Positions 1-9,989 of a stretch of DNA of 64,000 nt are shown in pieces. The position numbers and the translations under genes are program-made. Positions within the stretch are counted from its first letter, which is position 1. Each line of letters begins with the position of its first letter. Location: NCBI RefSeq assembly GCF_050003625.1, contig NC_134398.1, positions 75,507,635 through 75,571,634 of the forward strand, read 5' to 3'. Under the pieces are notes generated by a model. It made no database searches. It was given only the letters and a program-made list of their open reading frames with translations, and had not been told where the DNA came from. This DNA is from Haematobia irritans (taxonomy: Eukaryota; Arthropoda; Insecta; Diptera; Muscidae).

Positions 1-234
1 TAATAACATATTGTTTTTTGGAAGACAACATTATTGAATTTGGATGCAAAAATACAAAATGTTTGGAACTTAGACTACCCAAACATATATTGTTTAGACC
101 AATATGCTTTCAAACATATTATATATTGGTAGAGATCAAACATATAAATGTTTGGGCAATACCCAAAAATGTATATGCTTGAAGCAAAATATGTTTGGGA
201 GTATATGTTACAGAAGCGATTTTTTGTGAGGGTG
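1..234. repeat. T-family MITE-like repeat, cut by window start
   Basis: This is AT-rich sequence with many TGTTTGG/CCAAACA words. It ends in GAGGGTG followed by TA at 235-236. The same words and end recur at 28090-28568, 28672-29285, 38545-38805, 43203-43375 and 43629-46033 in both orientations, so this is one copy of a dispersed, non-coding family with CAC..GTG ends and TA target sites. The left end lies outside the window. Confidence 0.6.
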
Positions 235-236
235 TA

Positions 237-1626
237 GTTAAACTTGTGTCTCTTACGGAATTAAAATAAGTCCATTTTTCTCGTCTTACTCGCGTCCTCC
301 CCGCTTTTTGCTTGCGTGAAAATCTTAGGTTGACATTTTTTCAGTTTCCAATTACACATGTGATTGAAATTGAATAATTTTGTGCAATGGAAAGAGCGAA
401 AAGAGAACAAGGTATTTATTCAACAATGAATGATGGAGAGATCAGCCTGTGGAAGTAACTCGTAACGAACGGTTGGTTGTTTTGTTTTTCGCGTAAATTG
501 AAAAACATGATTGGAATTGATTGAATGTGTGCATAAATATTTTAAACGCAACAACAAATCATAGCAAAGGGCTAAAATAAATAACGTGTGCAACAACAAA
601 TGGCCACGTGGTAAAGGTTTGAAAAAATATAAGCCAGAACGCATTAGAAATTTATTTTTACCTGTGTTTGTGTTTTGTGGTATTGTAAAAATGAAAAACA
701 ATCTACGTTTATTAAAGGTAAGAAATTGTGAAATGTGAATACAGTTTTCTATTGGAACCTGTTTACATTAAACGGACTAAAATAATATATTTTTTATTAA
801 TTTCTTTTAGTGACCAATTTTATTTCGTGAAATTGACCAATCAATCCCATCAACTCCATCATTTTATCAAAGATATAAGAATATGCTTGCAATCAAAAGT
901 TGGTTACCGTATTGATCTTTTAACATTATAATTTTTTTTCACTCCTAGTTTTCTTAAAACCAAGAGCGATATGGTTTGTTGGAAGATTCACCTTGAAGTT
1001 GCGAAGTAGCGTTGGTTATAAATTGCATTTTTATTTTACCTGCCTTTTTCAGTTTGAAGCCAAGTAGAGAGCAGTATATCTGATATATAAACTAATGAGC
1101 TGAATTATGTAATGGTAAAAAAGTTCTTTCTTTTGCATTTTAAAATATGAAAAATATCCGAAAATAATAAAAATATGTATCTTCCATTTATATTTTTTTT
1201 TGTATTTCCAGAATTTGCAAAGTATCATCAATATAATACCAAATATTACATTGCTTTCCAATTATTTTTGTCTTTGATTGGTTCAAATTTTAATAGACGA
1301 TTTCAATGTGTGGAAATTTTGGAAAGGAATTGTTACTAAATTTAAATTACCGAGCTCCTTAATACACCTTTTTATGCTAAAAGACTACAACTGCAAAAGA
1401 AGATTATAAATCTGCAACCTGGAACTAAGAATTGTACTTGATATTCTATGATGGTAATGTTTAACAAAATCAAGTTTTAATTGAACAAAATTATATTCGA
1501 ATTATTCTGCTTACTTTCAGAAAGACCAATTTAGCTTACATGCTGCTGATTTAAATATTGGAAATCTAGGCACATCTACATATTAGAAGGAACATGCTGA
1601 CATGATATGGAAGATAATGATTTATA
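237..1626. other. AT-rich sequence without a recognised gene
   Basis: No conserved coding frame is visible. It contains one candidate exon end (see 600-717) and several polypyrimidine-AG acceptor-like sites, for example near 1050, 1220 and 1520, so it could be the 5' part of a host transcription unit or an old element leader. I see no transposon protein similarity here. Confidence 0.4.
600..717 (+). other. Possible first exon with splice donor
   Basis: An ATG at 691 opens a nine-codon frame (MKNNLRLLK) that runs directly into GTAAGA at 718, a good consensus donor. The upstream sequence is purine-rich and UTR-like. Joining to the acceptor near 1520 in phase 0 would add about 21 codons before a stop, but other acceptors are equally possible. 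This is a weak, purely local splice-signal argument; it could be chance or a retroelement leader. Confidence 0.2.
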
Positions 1627-1628
1627 TA

Positions 1629-2563
1629 AAGGGTGATTTGTTAAGAGCTTGATAATTTTTTTAAAAAAAAAAAAACGCATAAAATTTGCAAAATCTCATC
1701 GGTTCTTTATTTGAAACGTTAGATTGGTCCATGACATTTACTTTTTGAAGATAATTTCATTTAAATGTTGACCGCGGCTGCGTCTTATGTGGTCCATTCG
1801 GAAAGTCCAATTTAGGGCAACTTTTTCGAGCATTTCGGCCGGAATAGCCCGAATTTCTTCGGAAATGTTGTCTTCCAAAGCTGGAATAGTTGCTGGCTTA
1901 TTTCTGTAGACTTTAGACTTGACGTAGCCCCACAAAAAATAGTCTAAAGGCGTCAAATCGCATGATCTTGGTGGCCAACTTACCGGTCCATTTCTTGAGA
2001 TGAATTGTTCTCCGAAGTTTTCCCTCAAAATGGCCATAGAATCGCGAGCTGTGTGGCATGTAGCGCCATCTTGTTGAAACCACATGTCAACCAAGTTCAG
2101 TTCTTCCATTTTTGGCAACAAAAAGTTTGTTAGCATCGAACGATAGCGATCGCCATTCACCGTAACGTTGCGTCCAACAGCATCTTTGAAAAAATACGGT
2201 CCAATGATTCCACCAGCGTACAAACCACACCAAACAGTGCATTTTTCGGGATGCATGGGCAGTTCTTGAACGGCTTCTGGTTGCTCTTCACTCCAAATGC
2301 GGCAATTTTGCTTATTTACGTAGCCATTCAACCAGAAATGAGCCTCATCGCTGAACAAAATTTGTCGATAAAAAAGCGGATTTTCTGCCAACTTTTCTAG
2401 GGCCCATTCACTGAAAATTCGACGTTGTGGCAGATCGTTCGGCTATTCATGATGAAATGTCAAAGCATACTGAGCATCTTTCTCTTTGACACCATGTCTG
2501 AAATCCCACATGATCTGTCAAATACTAATGCATGAAAATCCTAACCTCAAAAGAATCACCCTT
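1629..2563 (-). mobile_element. DD41D mariner, internally deleted copy
   Basis: The ends read AAGGGTGATT and AATCACCCTT and are flanked by TA at 1627-1628 and 2564-2565. The interior is almost identical on the opposite strand to the intact element at 19008-20314, but about 370 bp coding for the N-terminal DNA-binding half are missing. The deletion junction lies near 2440, with a 2-bp overlap (CT) between the joined ends. Both termini remain, so it could be moved in trans. Confidence 0.9.
1738..2391 (-). pseudogene. DD41D transposase, catalytic half only
   Basis: The frame codes the catalytic region: SDEAHFW with the first Asp, QQDGATCHTA with the second Asp, and the third Asp in LTPLDYFLWG. 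It runs without stops to the normal C-terminus. The helix-turn-helix half and the original start are deleted; the old ATG now lies in another frame and no ATG opens the catalytic frame at its head. A pseudogene of the 361-aa protein at 19121-20206. Confidence 0.85.
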
Positions 2564-2565
2564 TA

Positions 2566-3150
2566 GTTTATTTCTTTACGTATAGTTGTTATTGACTATA
2601 ATTTTATGTGTACGTTATGTTAGAACAAAACACACAAATGACAAGAACCAAATTTATTTGTCTATTGCATAATTTAAAAAATAATAAAATATTGAATATG
2701 TTTTATAAGAAACACCTATTTTCTTTTATTTCAAATAAAACTAAATACGATTTTGGGGGCGCAATAAAAACATTTTTGATTGAAATTTATGGCCAATTTC
2801 AATTAATTATTTAATTGAATGAATCAGTTGATTGATTTTTGTCGGGAAATTAATTAAAATTTTAATTGATTGAATTAAAACTGTGATTGAATTTTATGTT
2901 AAAATCAATCACGTTTTTAATTGATTCAATCACACAATTAATTGATTCCGTGACAAAAGTCAAGTAAATTTTTGATTGCAAATCGTGTTGGTTTTCAATC
3001 AAAATGGGTGATTAATACTATCATTTTCGCGATTGAAGACAATTCAATTAAAAAAATGATTGAATCCGCGATTTTCGTGATTGAAATAAAAAAAAAAAAC
3101 TTTGTGTGTAGGCGACTTACCATTTTGTTAATTTGGTTTTCCGTTCCGTC
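2566..3150. repeat. ATTGATT-rich low-complexity stretch
   Basis: Roughly 2760-3110 is built from degenerate copies of ATTGATT/AATCAAT words on both strands with imperfect inverted symmetry. No gene is visible. It may be the remnant of a MITE or a decayed satellite; no clear ends or target-site duplication were found. Confidence 0.45.
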
Positions 3151-3176
3151 ATCGAAATCATTCTATATTTTCATAG

Positions 3177-3785
3177 ATGGAGAACATAGCAAAGATGGCC
3201 GCTACCCTTCCTGATTTTGAGGACGACGTCCCCATGTCTGATGAGGAACGGGAAATCGATCCAATCATCACACCTCTGGCCGATGCATATACCATCAGCA
3301 CGACTACTGATACTGCCACTCTGGCCGACTTTTCCACGACAAATACCAATAAAAATCCGTTGACGACGGCTCCTGGAGGTACTCCCGGAGAATTATCTGT
3401 GGCTTCGCCACCCCTTTCGGCACCAGTTCGAAAGAACCAGAGTTCGAATATTCGACGTGGTAAAAGAATATGTGTCGTATGCAAGACAAATCATCACTTA
3501 CCAATAAAGACCCGTTGACGACAGCTCCTGGACATCCTACAGGAGAATTATCTGTGGCTTCGCCACCCCTTTCGGCACCAGTTCGAAATAACCAGGGTTC
3601 GAACTGTGGTAATTGCCTTGACGCACACACTTTGTTTGTGACTGTGCCAGTCCACATAGGTGTAAGCACTGTAACGGTGGCCATCACACTGTGTTGCATA
3701 ATCTTGCAAAAAATAGCGCCAATCGGCCCCGTCCTGCTACAACGTCTGCTCCCAGACAAAAATCTAAACTTCCTCCACAACCTCG
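3177..3785 (+). pseudogene. BEL/Pao gag fragment with zinc knuckle and internal duplication
   Basis: The frame from 3177 codes an acidic, Ser/Thr/Pro-rich linker and then a CVVC-type knuckle start near 3466. A 92-bp block (3358-3450), coding LTTAPGGTPGELSVASPP, is repeated at 3512-3604. Around 3610-3785, across small frameshifts, a knuckle of the form CDC..HRCKHCNGGHHTVLH can be read. Cysteine arrays ending in HHTxLH are typical of BEL/Pao Gag, where they bind the RNA genome. Reading resumes at 5058 after the mariner, so that transposon landed in the gag. It is broken and not expressible as one protein. Confidence 0.65.
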
Positions 3786-3787
3786 TA

Positions 3788-5055
3788 AAGGGTGATACGG
3801 TCACAATTTGGTCAATATAAACTTGACGTATTTCTTTCAATTTTGCATTTAAAAAACCTGAACACCACTCATTTTGAAGGTGTGTGTGTGTAGAATGTTG
3901 CTCCTATTTTGATTTTGGAATTCACTCTTCAGTTGTCAAAATGCCGTCCAAGCAAGAAGAGCAGCGTATCAAAATTTTGCTCGCGCATCGCGAAAATCCG
4001 AGCTACTCGCACGCAAAATCGCTAAAAGTTGCCAAATCAGCCGTTACAAATGTAATTAATGTGTTTGGGGAACGTTTGTCGACAGCCAGGAAGTCTGGAT
4101 CGGGGGAAACCGAAAACCGGAAGCCGCTGAGCGAGAGTTGCCGGTAGTTTCAAGCGAAACCCTAACCTCTCTCTCCGAGATGCCGCAAATAAGATGGGTG
4201 TATCGTCTGCAACCGTGCATCGAGCCAAAAAACGAGCCGGACTATCGAATAACAAGAAGGTAGTGACTCCAAATCGCGATGATAAACAAAATACGACGGC
4301 CAAAGCGCGATCCCCGACGATGCTGACGAAGTTTGACTGCGTGGTAATGGACGACGAAACCTACGTCAAAGCCGACTACAAGCAGCTTCCGGGACAGGAG
4401 TTTTATACGGCAAAAGGAAGGGGAAAGGTGGCAGATATGTTCAAGCACATAAAACTGTCAAAGTTCGCAAAGAAATATCTGGTTTGGCAAGCCATCTGTA
4501 CCTGTGGCTTGAAAATCAGCATTTTCATAGCTTCCGGGACTGTCAATCAAGAAATTTACGTGAAAGAGTGTTTGAATAAACGTCTGCTGCCTTTCCTGAA
4601 GAAACACGGTTGTTCCTTACTGTTTTGGCCGGATTTGGATTGCCATTACGGTAAAAAGGCCATGGAGTGGTACGCCGCCAACAACGTGCAGGTGGTTCCC
4701 AAGGACAAGAACCCTCCCAACACGCCAGAGCTCCGCTCAATTGAGAAATACTGGACTATTGTCAGGCGGAACCTAAAGAAGACCAATAAAACTGCTAAGG
4801 ATGAGCAGCAGTTCAATGCAAACTGGCTTTCTGCGGCGAAGAAGGTGGACAAGGTGGCTGTACAAAATCTGATGGCAGGTGTCAAGCGTGAGGCCCGGCA
4901 ATTCGGATTTGGAAAAGCGAAAGCCTAACTGAATATTTTTCCTGAATTTTATACTAATTGAACTTGAAAAAGAAATTTAATTTGATTTTTTAAATAAACG
5001 ATTTCACCGATTTACACGCGTTTTCCCTTGACCAAATTTTGACCGTATCACCCTT
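3788..5055 (+). mobile_element. DD37E-type Tc1/mariner transposon
   Basis: The left end AAGGGTGATACGGTCA and right end TGACCGTATCACCCTT form inverted repeats of about 28 bp with one mismatch visible in the first part. TA target duplications sit at 3786-3787 and 5056-5057. It is 1,268 bp long with one transposase gene. It inserted into a BEL gag fragment. Confidence 0.92.
3941..4928 (+). pseudogene. DD37E-like transposase with frameshift
   Basis: The ATG at 3941 starts an N-terminal helix-turn-helix frame (MPSKQEEQRIKILL) that shifts frame near 4100-4140. The second helix-turn-helix (NLSLRDAANKMGVSSATVHR) and catalytic core continue to 4928. Acidic residues lie in MDDETYVK, WPDLDCHYG and PELRSIEKYW. 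Relatives read PDLAS-C-HY, so this copy has one residue fewer: 36 rather than 37 residues between the second D and E. Tc1/mariner transposases cut and paste DNA at TA sites. The frameshift makes it a likely pseudogene. Confidence 0.85.
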
Positions 5056-5057
5056 TA

Positions 5058-5455
5058 GATTCACTGTTCGTCTGCATATTTCCTCTGATCCGTCTGTCCG
5101 ATCTTATCAGCCGCCAACTTCATTATGTTTGGAAAAAAAGAACGAAACATGAATTGGAAACCATAACAAGCAAAAACAGAATTGAACTGAAATCTCGCCG
5201 TTAGGATTAGTCTTTACTTTTCTGCCTTTCGGTACGAAAACAAGGACATTTTCTAACGTCAAATGTAATCGATCCCCTCCTTTCGGCATCCAAGCTTTTT
5301 GACATTCTTACTTTGACTCCCTCGCTTTTGGCTTTATCTCCAACGAAGGTAAATATTGTTTGACGAGCAATAATTTATTAAATAAAGACCAATATTTTTG
5401 TTCAACTTCTAAACCAGTGCCTTTTTATTTCTTCTCTCCCTTTATATGCCACGCA
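5058..5455 (+). mobile_element. BEL gag linker and LTR fragment
   Basis: The first about 70 bp continue the interrupted BEL gag frame. From about 5205 to 5455 the sequence matches, on the opposite strand, 34431-34690, where it is followed by a primer-binding site; that identifies it as LTR. It contains an AATAAA signal near 5380 and the end GCCACGCATTCATT. The equivalent copy in the duplication is at about 7761-8158. Confidence 0.55.
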
Positions 5456-5640
5456 TTCATTCTTCGTAAAGAGAACGAAATATTTCGTACTTTTAATGAA
5501 ATGTTTCTTTGGTTGTAAAATAATGACAAATTTCGTACTTTTAACGAAATTTGTCGTTCTTTTTGCGAAGAAAATCCTTTCGGTGTAGACAGGGAGGACT
5601 TAGTCGCCCAAGAGAAATTTCCTTGCTCCGCCAATGTTGG
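5456..5640. repeat. Small inverted-repeat element
   Basis: CTTCGTAAAGAGAACGAAAT near 5456 is mirrored by GTCGTTCTTTTTGCGAAG near 5570, with TTTCGTACTTTTAA repeated between them. This suggests a MITE of about 120 bp; no clean target duplication is seen. The next 60 bp are unassigned. Confidence 0.35.
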
Positions 5641-5707
5641 GAGCTATACCTAAAAGTGTTCTCATAGCCCATTTGCAATACCATCCGACTTACATCATTA
5701 GCAACTT

Positions 5708-6098
5708 TTAGTCCTTAAGTATAATTGAAATAAATAAACATTTTTGTAGATTTTCTTTTCAATGGCTTGGAATGCCTTACGACATACGTCGATGAACTCA
5801 GGGGATTTTGATTGTTGTGGATGTCTGTCTGGAAGCGCGATGGAAATTACCCACCCTATAACAATATTTTTTATACCATATATTTCAATGTGTTACAAAG
5901 GGATTGACAAAGTTAGTATCTTATGGGGGATGGTATAAAAAATATTGCCATAGGGTGGGTAATTTCCATCGCGACATCCAGACATCCACAACAACCAAAA
6001 GCCCCTGAGTTCATCGACGTGTGTCATAAGGCATTCCAAGCCATTGAAAGAAAAATCTACAAAAATGTTTATTTATTTCAATTATACTTAAGGACTAA
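5708..6098. repeat. Long hairpin: 170-bp inverted arms, 52-bp loop
   Basis: The left arm 5708-5878 is the near-perfect reverse complement of 5931-6098, starting TTAGTCCTTAAGTATAATTG on one side and ending with its complement on the other. Differences are a few substitutions and short indels. The loop resembles the terminal segment of repeat family A (AATGTGTTACAAA.GG..TGACAAAGTTA). A transcript would fold into a long double-stranded RNA. I see no coding content. Confidence 0.9.
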
Positions 6099-6114
6099 TA
6101 CTTATTTTCGTTAA

Positions 6115-6685
6115 AAATTAAATGAAAACATAATTTCGAATCATTCGTTATATTTCCAGCGCTGAGGCCAGGAATGAGCTTCGAACACAAAAATGGCAAG
6201 GAAATTAGGAAGAGGGCATCAATACCCACAATTCGGAGTATTGAGTGTTTCATGAACCCTCCGAGTGTAGAACAAAATTTTCCAAAACTTGTTGGACGCA
6301 TTGAAGGGTAGCTTATAGTAGCAGTCCGATTTATATTCAGGCTAACTTAGACTATTCAGTCCATTGTGATAGTACAGTATTTCCAGCACTGAGACCAAGA
6401 AAGGACGTCGTACAAGAAAGTGACAATGTAGCTTGAAATCGGGAAACGCCGAGTGTAGAACAAAATTTTAAAAACACTGTTGTAAGCACTAAAGGGGAGG
6501 ACAGTATTTCCTGTACTTTTAAGGAATACCTGACATTGCTTAGGTTTTATAATATAACAACAATATATTTTTGTAAACTTACCAGTGTTTAAAATCCATA
6601 ATAATCTATAGAGCTTTTTACAAAGGACATTGTGAAGGGTATATTAAATATTGATATATTTATTAAGATGTTCTTGTATATATGA
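6115..6685. other. Unassigned sequence with degenerate 230-bp repeat
   Basis: Two loosely similar blocks, CAGCGCTGAGGCCAGGAA at about 6160 and CAGCACTGAGACCAAGAA at about 6385, are each followed by CCGAGTGTAGAACAAAATTT. No gene or transposon protein is recognised. The same DNA recurs at 8818-9388 in the second unit. Confidence 0.4.
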
Positions 6686-7758
6686 GCGCATCGCGAAAAT
6701 CCGAGCTACTCGCACGCAAAATCGCTAAAAGTTGCCAAATCAACCGTTACAAATGTAATTAATGTGTTTGGGGAACGTTTGTCGACAGCCAGGAAGTCTG
6801 GATCGGGGGAAACCGAAAACCGGAAGCCGCTGAGCGAGAGTTGCCGGTAGTTTCAAGCGAAACCCTAACCTCTCTCTCCGAGATGCCGCAAATAAGATGG
6901 GTGTATCGTCTGCAACCGTGCATCGAGCCAAAAAACGAGCCGGACTATCGAATAACAAGAAGGTAGTGACTCCAAATCGCGATGATAAACAAAATACGAC
7001 GGCCAAAGCGCGATCCCCGACGATGCTGACGAAGTTTGACTGCGTGGTAATGGACGACGAAACCTACGTCAAAGCCGACTACAAGCAGCTTCCGGGACAG
7101 GAGTTTTATACGGCAAAAGGAAGGGGAAAGGTGGCAGATATGTTCAAGCACATAAAACTGTCAAAGTTCGCAAAGAAATATCTGGTTTGGCAAGCCATCT
7201 GTATCTGTGGCTTGAAAATCAGCATTTTCATAGCTTCCGGGACTGTCAACCAAGAAATTTACGTGAAAGAGTGTTTGAATAAACGTCTGCTGCCTTTCCT
7301 GAAGAAACACGGTTGTTCCTTACTGTTTTGGCCGGATTTGGATTGCCATTACGGTAAAAAGGCCATGGAGTGGTACGCCGCCAACAACGTGCAGGTGGTT
7401 CCCAAGGACAAGAACCCTCCCAACACGCCAGAGCTCCGCTCAATTGAGAAATACTGTACTATTGTCAAGCGGAACCTAAAGAAGACCAAAAAAACTGCTA
7501 AGGATGAGCAGCAGTTCAATGCAAACTGGCTTTCTGCGGCGAAGAAGGTGGACAAGGTGGCTGTACAAAATCTGATGGCAGGTGTCAAGCGTGAGGCCCG
7601 GCAATTCGGATTTGGAAAAGCGAAAGCCTAACTGAATATTTTTCCTGAATTTTATACTAATTGAACTTGAAAAAGAAATTTAATTTGATTTTTTAAATAA
7701 ACGATTTCACCGATTTACACGCGTTTTCCCTTGACCAAATTTTGACCGTATCACCCTT
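6686..7758 (+). mobile_element. 5'-truncated copy of the DD37E transposon
   Basis: This is the second copy of the element, made by segmental duplication and not by transposition. It begins 195 bp inside the element, keeps the right TIR and the right-hand TA (7759-7760), and lacks a left TIR. It is therefore immobile. Confidence 0.92.
6897..7631 (+). pseudogene. DD37E-like transposase C-terminal part, duplicate
   Basis: The open frame of 244 codons matches the copy at 4194-4928 with a handful of changes (for example Cys to Ile-Cys context near residue 100, Trp to Cys after SIEKY, Arg to Lys). Catalytic motifs are as in the first copy, again with 36 residues between the last D and E. The N-terminal start is missing because of the duplication breakpoint, so it is a pseudogene. 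Confidence 0.85.
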
Positions 7759-8410
7759 TAGATTCTCTATTCGTCTGCATATTTCCTCTGATCCGTCTGT
7801 CCGATCTTATCAGCCGCCAACTTCATTATGTTTGGAAAAAAAGAACGAAACATGAATTGGAAACCATAACAAGCAAAAACAGAATTGAACTGAAATCTCG
7901 CCGTTAGGATTAGTCTTTACTTTTCTGCCTTTCGGTACGAAAACAAGGACATTTTCTAACGTCAAATGTAATCGATCCCCTCCTTTCGGCATCCAAGCTT
8001 TTTGACATTCTTACTTTGACTCCCTCGCTTTTGGCTTTATCTCCAACGAAGGTAAATATTGTTTGACGAGCAATAATTTATTAAATAAAGACCAATATTT
8101 TTGTTCAACTTCTAAACCAGTGCCTTTTTATTTCTTCTCTCCCTTTATATGCCACGCATTCATTCTTCGTAAAGAGAACGAAATATTTCGTACTTTTAAT
8201 GAAATGTTTCTTTGGTTGTAAAATAATGACAAATTTCGTACTTTTAACGAAATTTGTCGATCTTTTTGCGAAGAAAATCCTTTCGGTGTAGACAGGGAGG
8301 ACTTAGTCGCCCAAGAGAAATTTCCTTGCTCCGCCAATGTTGGGAGCTATACCTAAAAGTGTTCTCATAGCCCATTTGCAATACCATCCGACTTACATCA
8401 TTAGCAACTT

Positions 8411-8801
8411 TTGGTCCTTAAGTATAATTGAAATAAATAAACATTTTTGTAGATTTTCTTTTCAATGGCTTGGAATGCCTTACGACATACGTCGATGAAC
8501 TCAGGGGATTTTGATTGTTGTGGATGTCTGTCTGGAAGCGCGATAGAAATTACCCACCCTATAACAATATTTTTTATACCATATATTTCAATGTGTTACA
8601 AAGGGATTGACAAAGTTAGTATCTTATGGGGGATGGTATAAAAAATATTGCCATAGGGTGGGTAATTTCCATCGCGACATCCAGACATCCACAACAACCA
8701 AAAACCCCTGAGTTCATCGACGTGTGTCATAAGGCATTACAAGCCATTGAAAGAAAAATCTACAAAAATGTTTATTTATTTCAATTATACTTAAGGACTA
8801 A
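8411..8801. repeat. Second copy of the long hairpin
   Basis: This is the copy of 5708-6098 shifted by 2,703 bp. Arms and loop are retained with a few independent substitutions, so both copies can still fold. Confidence 0.9.
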
Positions 8802-9458
8802 TACTTATTTTCGTTAAAAATTAAATGAAAACATAATTTCGAATCATTCGTTATATTTCCAGCGCTGAGGCCAGGAATGAGCTTCGAACACAAAAATGGC
8901 AAGGAAATTAGGAAGAGGGCATCAATACCCACAATTCGGAGTATTGAGTGTTTCATGAACCCTCCGAGTGTAGAACAAAATTTTCCAAAACTTGTTGGAC
9001 GCATTGAAGGGTAGCTTATAGTAGCAGTCCGATTTATATTCAGGCTAACTTAGACTATTCAGTCCATTGTGATAGTACAGTATTTCCAGCACTGAGACCA
9101 AGAAAGGACGTCGTACAAGAAAGTGACAATGTAGCTTGAAATCGGGAAACGCCGAGTGTAGAACAAAATTTTAAAAACACTGTTGTAAGCACTAAAGGGG
9201 AGGACAGTATTTCCTGTACTTTTAAGGAATACCTGACATTGCTTAGGTTTTATAATATAACAACAATATATTTTTGTAAACTTACCAGTGTTTAAAATCC
9301 ATAATAATCTATAGAGCTTTTTACAAAGGACATTGTGAAGGGTATATTAAATATTGATATATTTATTAAGATGTTCTTGTATATATGAACTAAAGTCAAG
9401 TAGTTAATATATTTGGCACACGGAAGTTGTAAGAAGAGCAATAGATCTCATGTGCTGT

Positions 9459-9675
9459 TTAATTGCATTTGATGTCGATAGTTTTGCTGGTTGATGCTTG
9501 CTTGTATATACTCCCTTTTGCCAATGCTGTCTGGGGGCCTTTCCATAATTCCCGATCTGGCCCACAAGCTTTGTAAGAATGCTTACTAAGCAGGGCACTG
9601 TTCGGACCTATGGCCAGATTACGTTGTCCCTCCAAATATTCTGGATTTGCGCCATTCCAAGTAACATAGTCTGCC
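9459..9675 (-). CDS. Candidate host terminal coding exon, function unknown
   Basis: On the minus strand, a typical acceptor (TTTGTTTACAG) ends at 9676 and is followed by an open frame of 72 codons with one leading phase base, closing at a TAA at 9459-9461. The peptide starts ADYVTWNGANPEYLEGQRNL and continues through AIGPNSALLSKHSYKACG to TIDIKCN. Its composition is balanced and lacks the low-complexity bias of the surrounding AT-rich DNA, and it matches no transposon family that I know. The upstream exon should lie at higher coordinates or outside the window; none was recognised. It could be the last exon of a gene whose introns hold the transposons here. I cannot name the protein. Confidence 0.5.
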
Positions 9676-9989
9676 CTGTAAACAAAGGAGTTATGAAATG
9701 AGTATTAAAATCTCGATTTTAGGCAATTTACTAAAATGTATTTCAATATTCAAATTATCATACTATACATTTGCGTAATTAGAATCAAACTACTATTGGT
9801 TATTTATGATTTCTAACGGAAAGTAATTGGGTTAAGGTGATTGGAAAGACGCACGACTAAAGATACCCGTGCAAAAAAAAACAACAGTCCTGTGTTCTTC
9901 GGAGAGAAGAATCCATTCCATTTTGTAATCATTGTGTACCCTTCTCAATTCTTTTGGAATTAGAATAAATTAAATCCGCAGCCACAACT
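9676..9989. other. Intron-like sequence
   Basis: AT-rich, with no gene visible. It begins with the acceptor of the candidate exon (read on the minus strand) and runs into the LOA remnant. Confidence 0.35.

Larger units (their letters stand above)
3983..9388. repeat. 2,703-bp tandem segmental duplication
   Basis: Sequence 3983-6685 is repeated directly as 6686-9388 with about a dozen differences that I could spot. The join at 6685/6686 cuts into the mariner transposase 195 bp inside its left end, so the second copy has no left TIR. The unit carries the mariner remainder, a BEL LTR fragment, a large hairpin and 600 bp of unassigned DNA. Single-base differences argue against an assembly duplicate. 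Confidence 0.95.

Noticed and set aside
420..701. 93-codon minus-strand frame
   Set aside because: No domain, no splice context and it overlaps the UTR-like plus-strand segment; likely accidental.
1738..2391. Domesticated catalytic-domain-only mariner protein
   Set aside because: Two copies keep an open catalytic frame, but in both the deletion leaves the start ATG out of frame and a stop or no ATG heads the catalytic frame. Youth of the copies explains the open frame.
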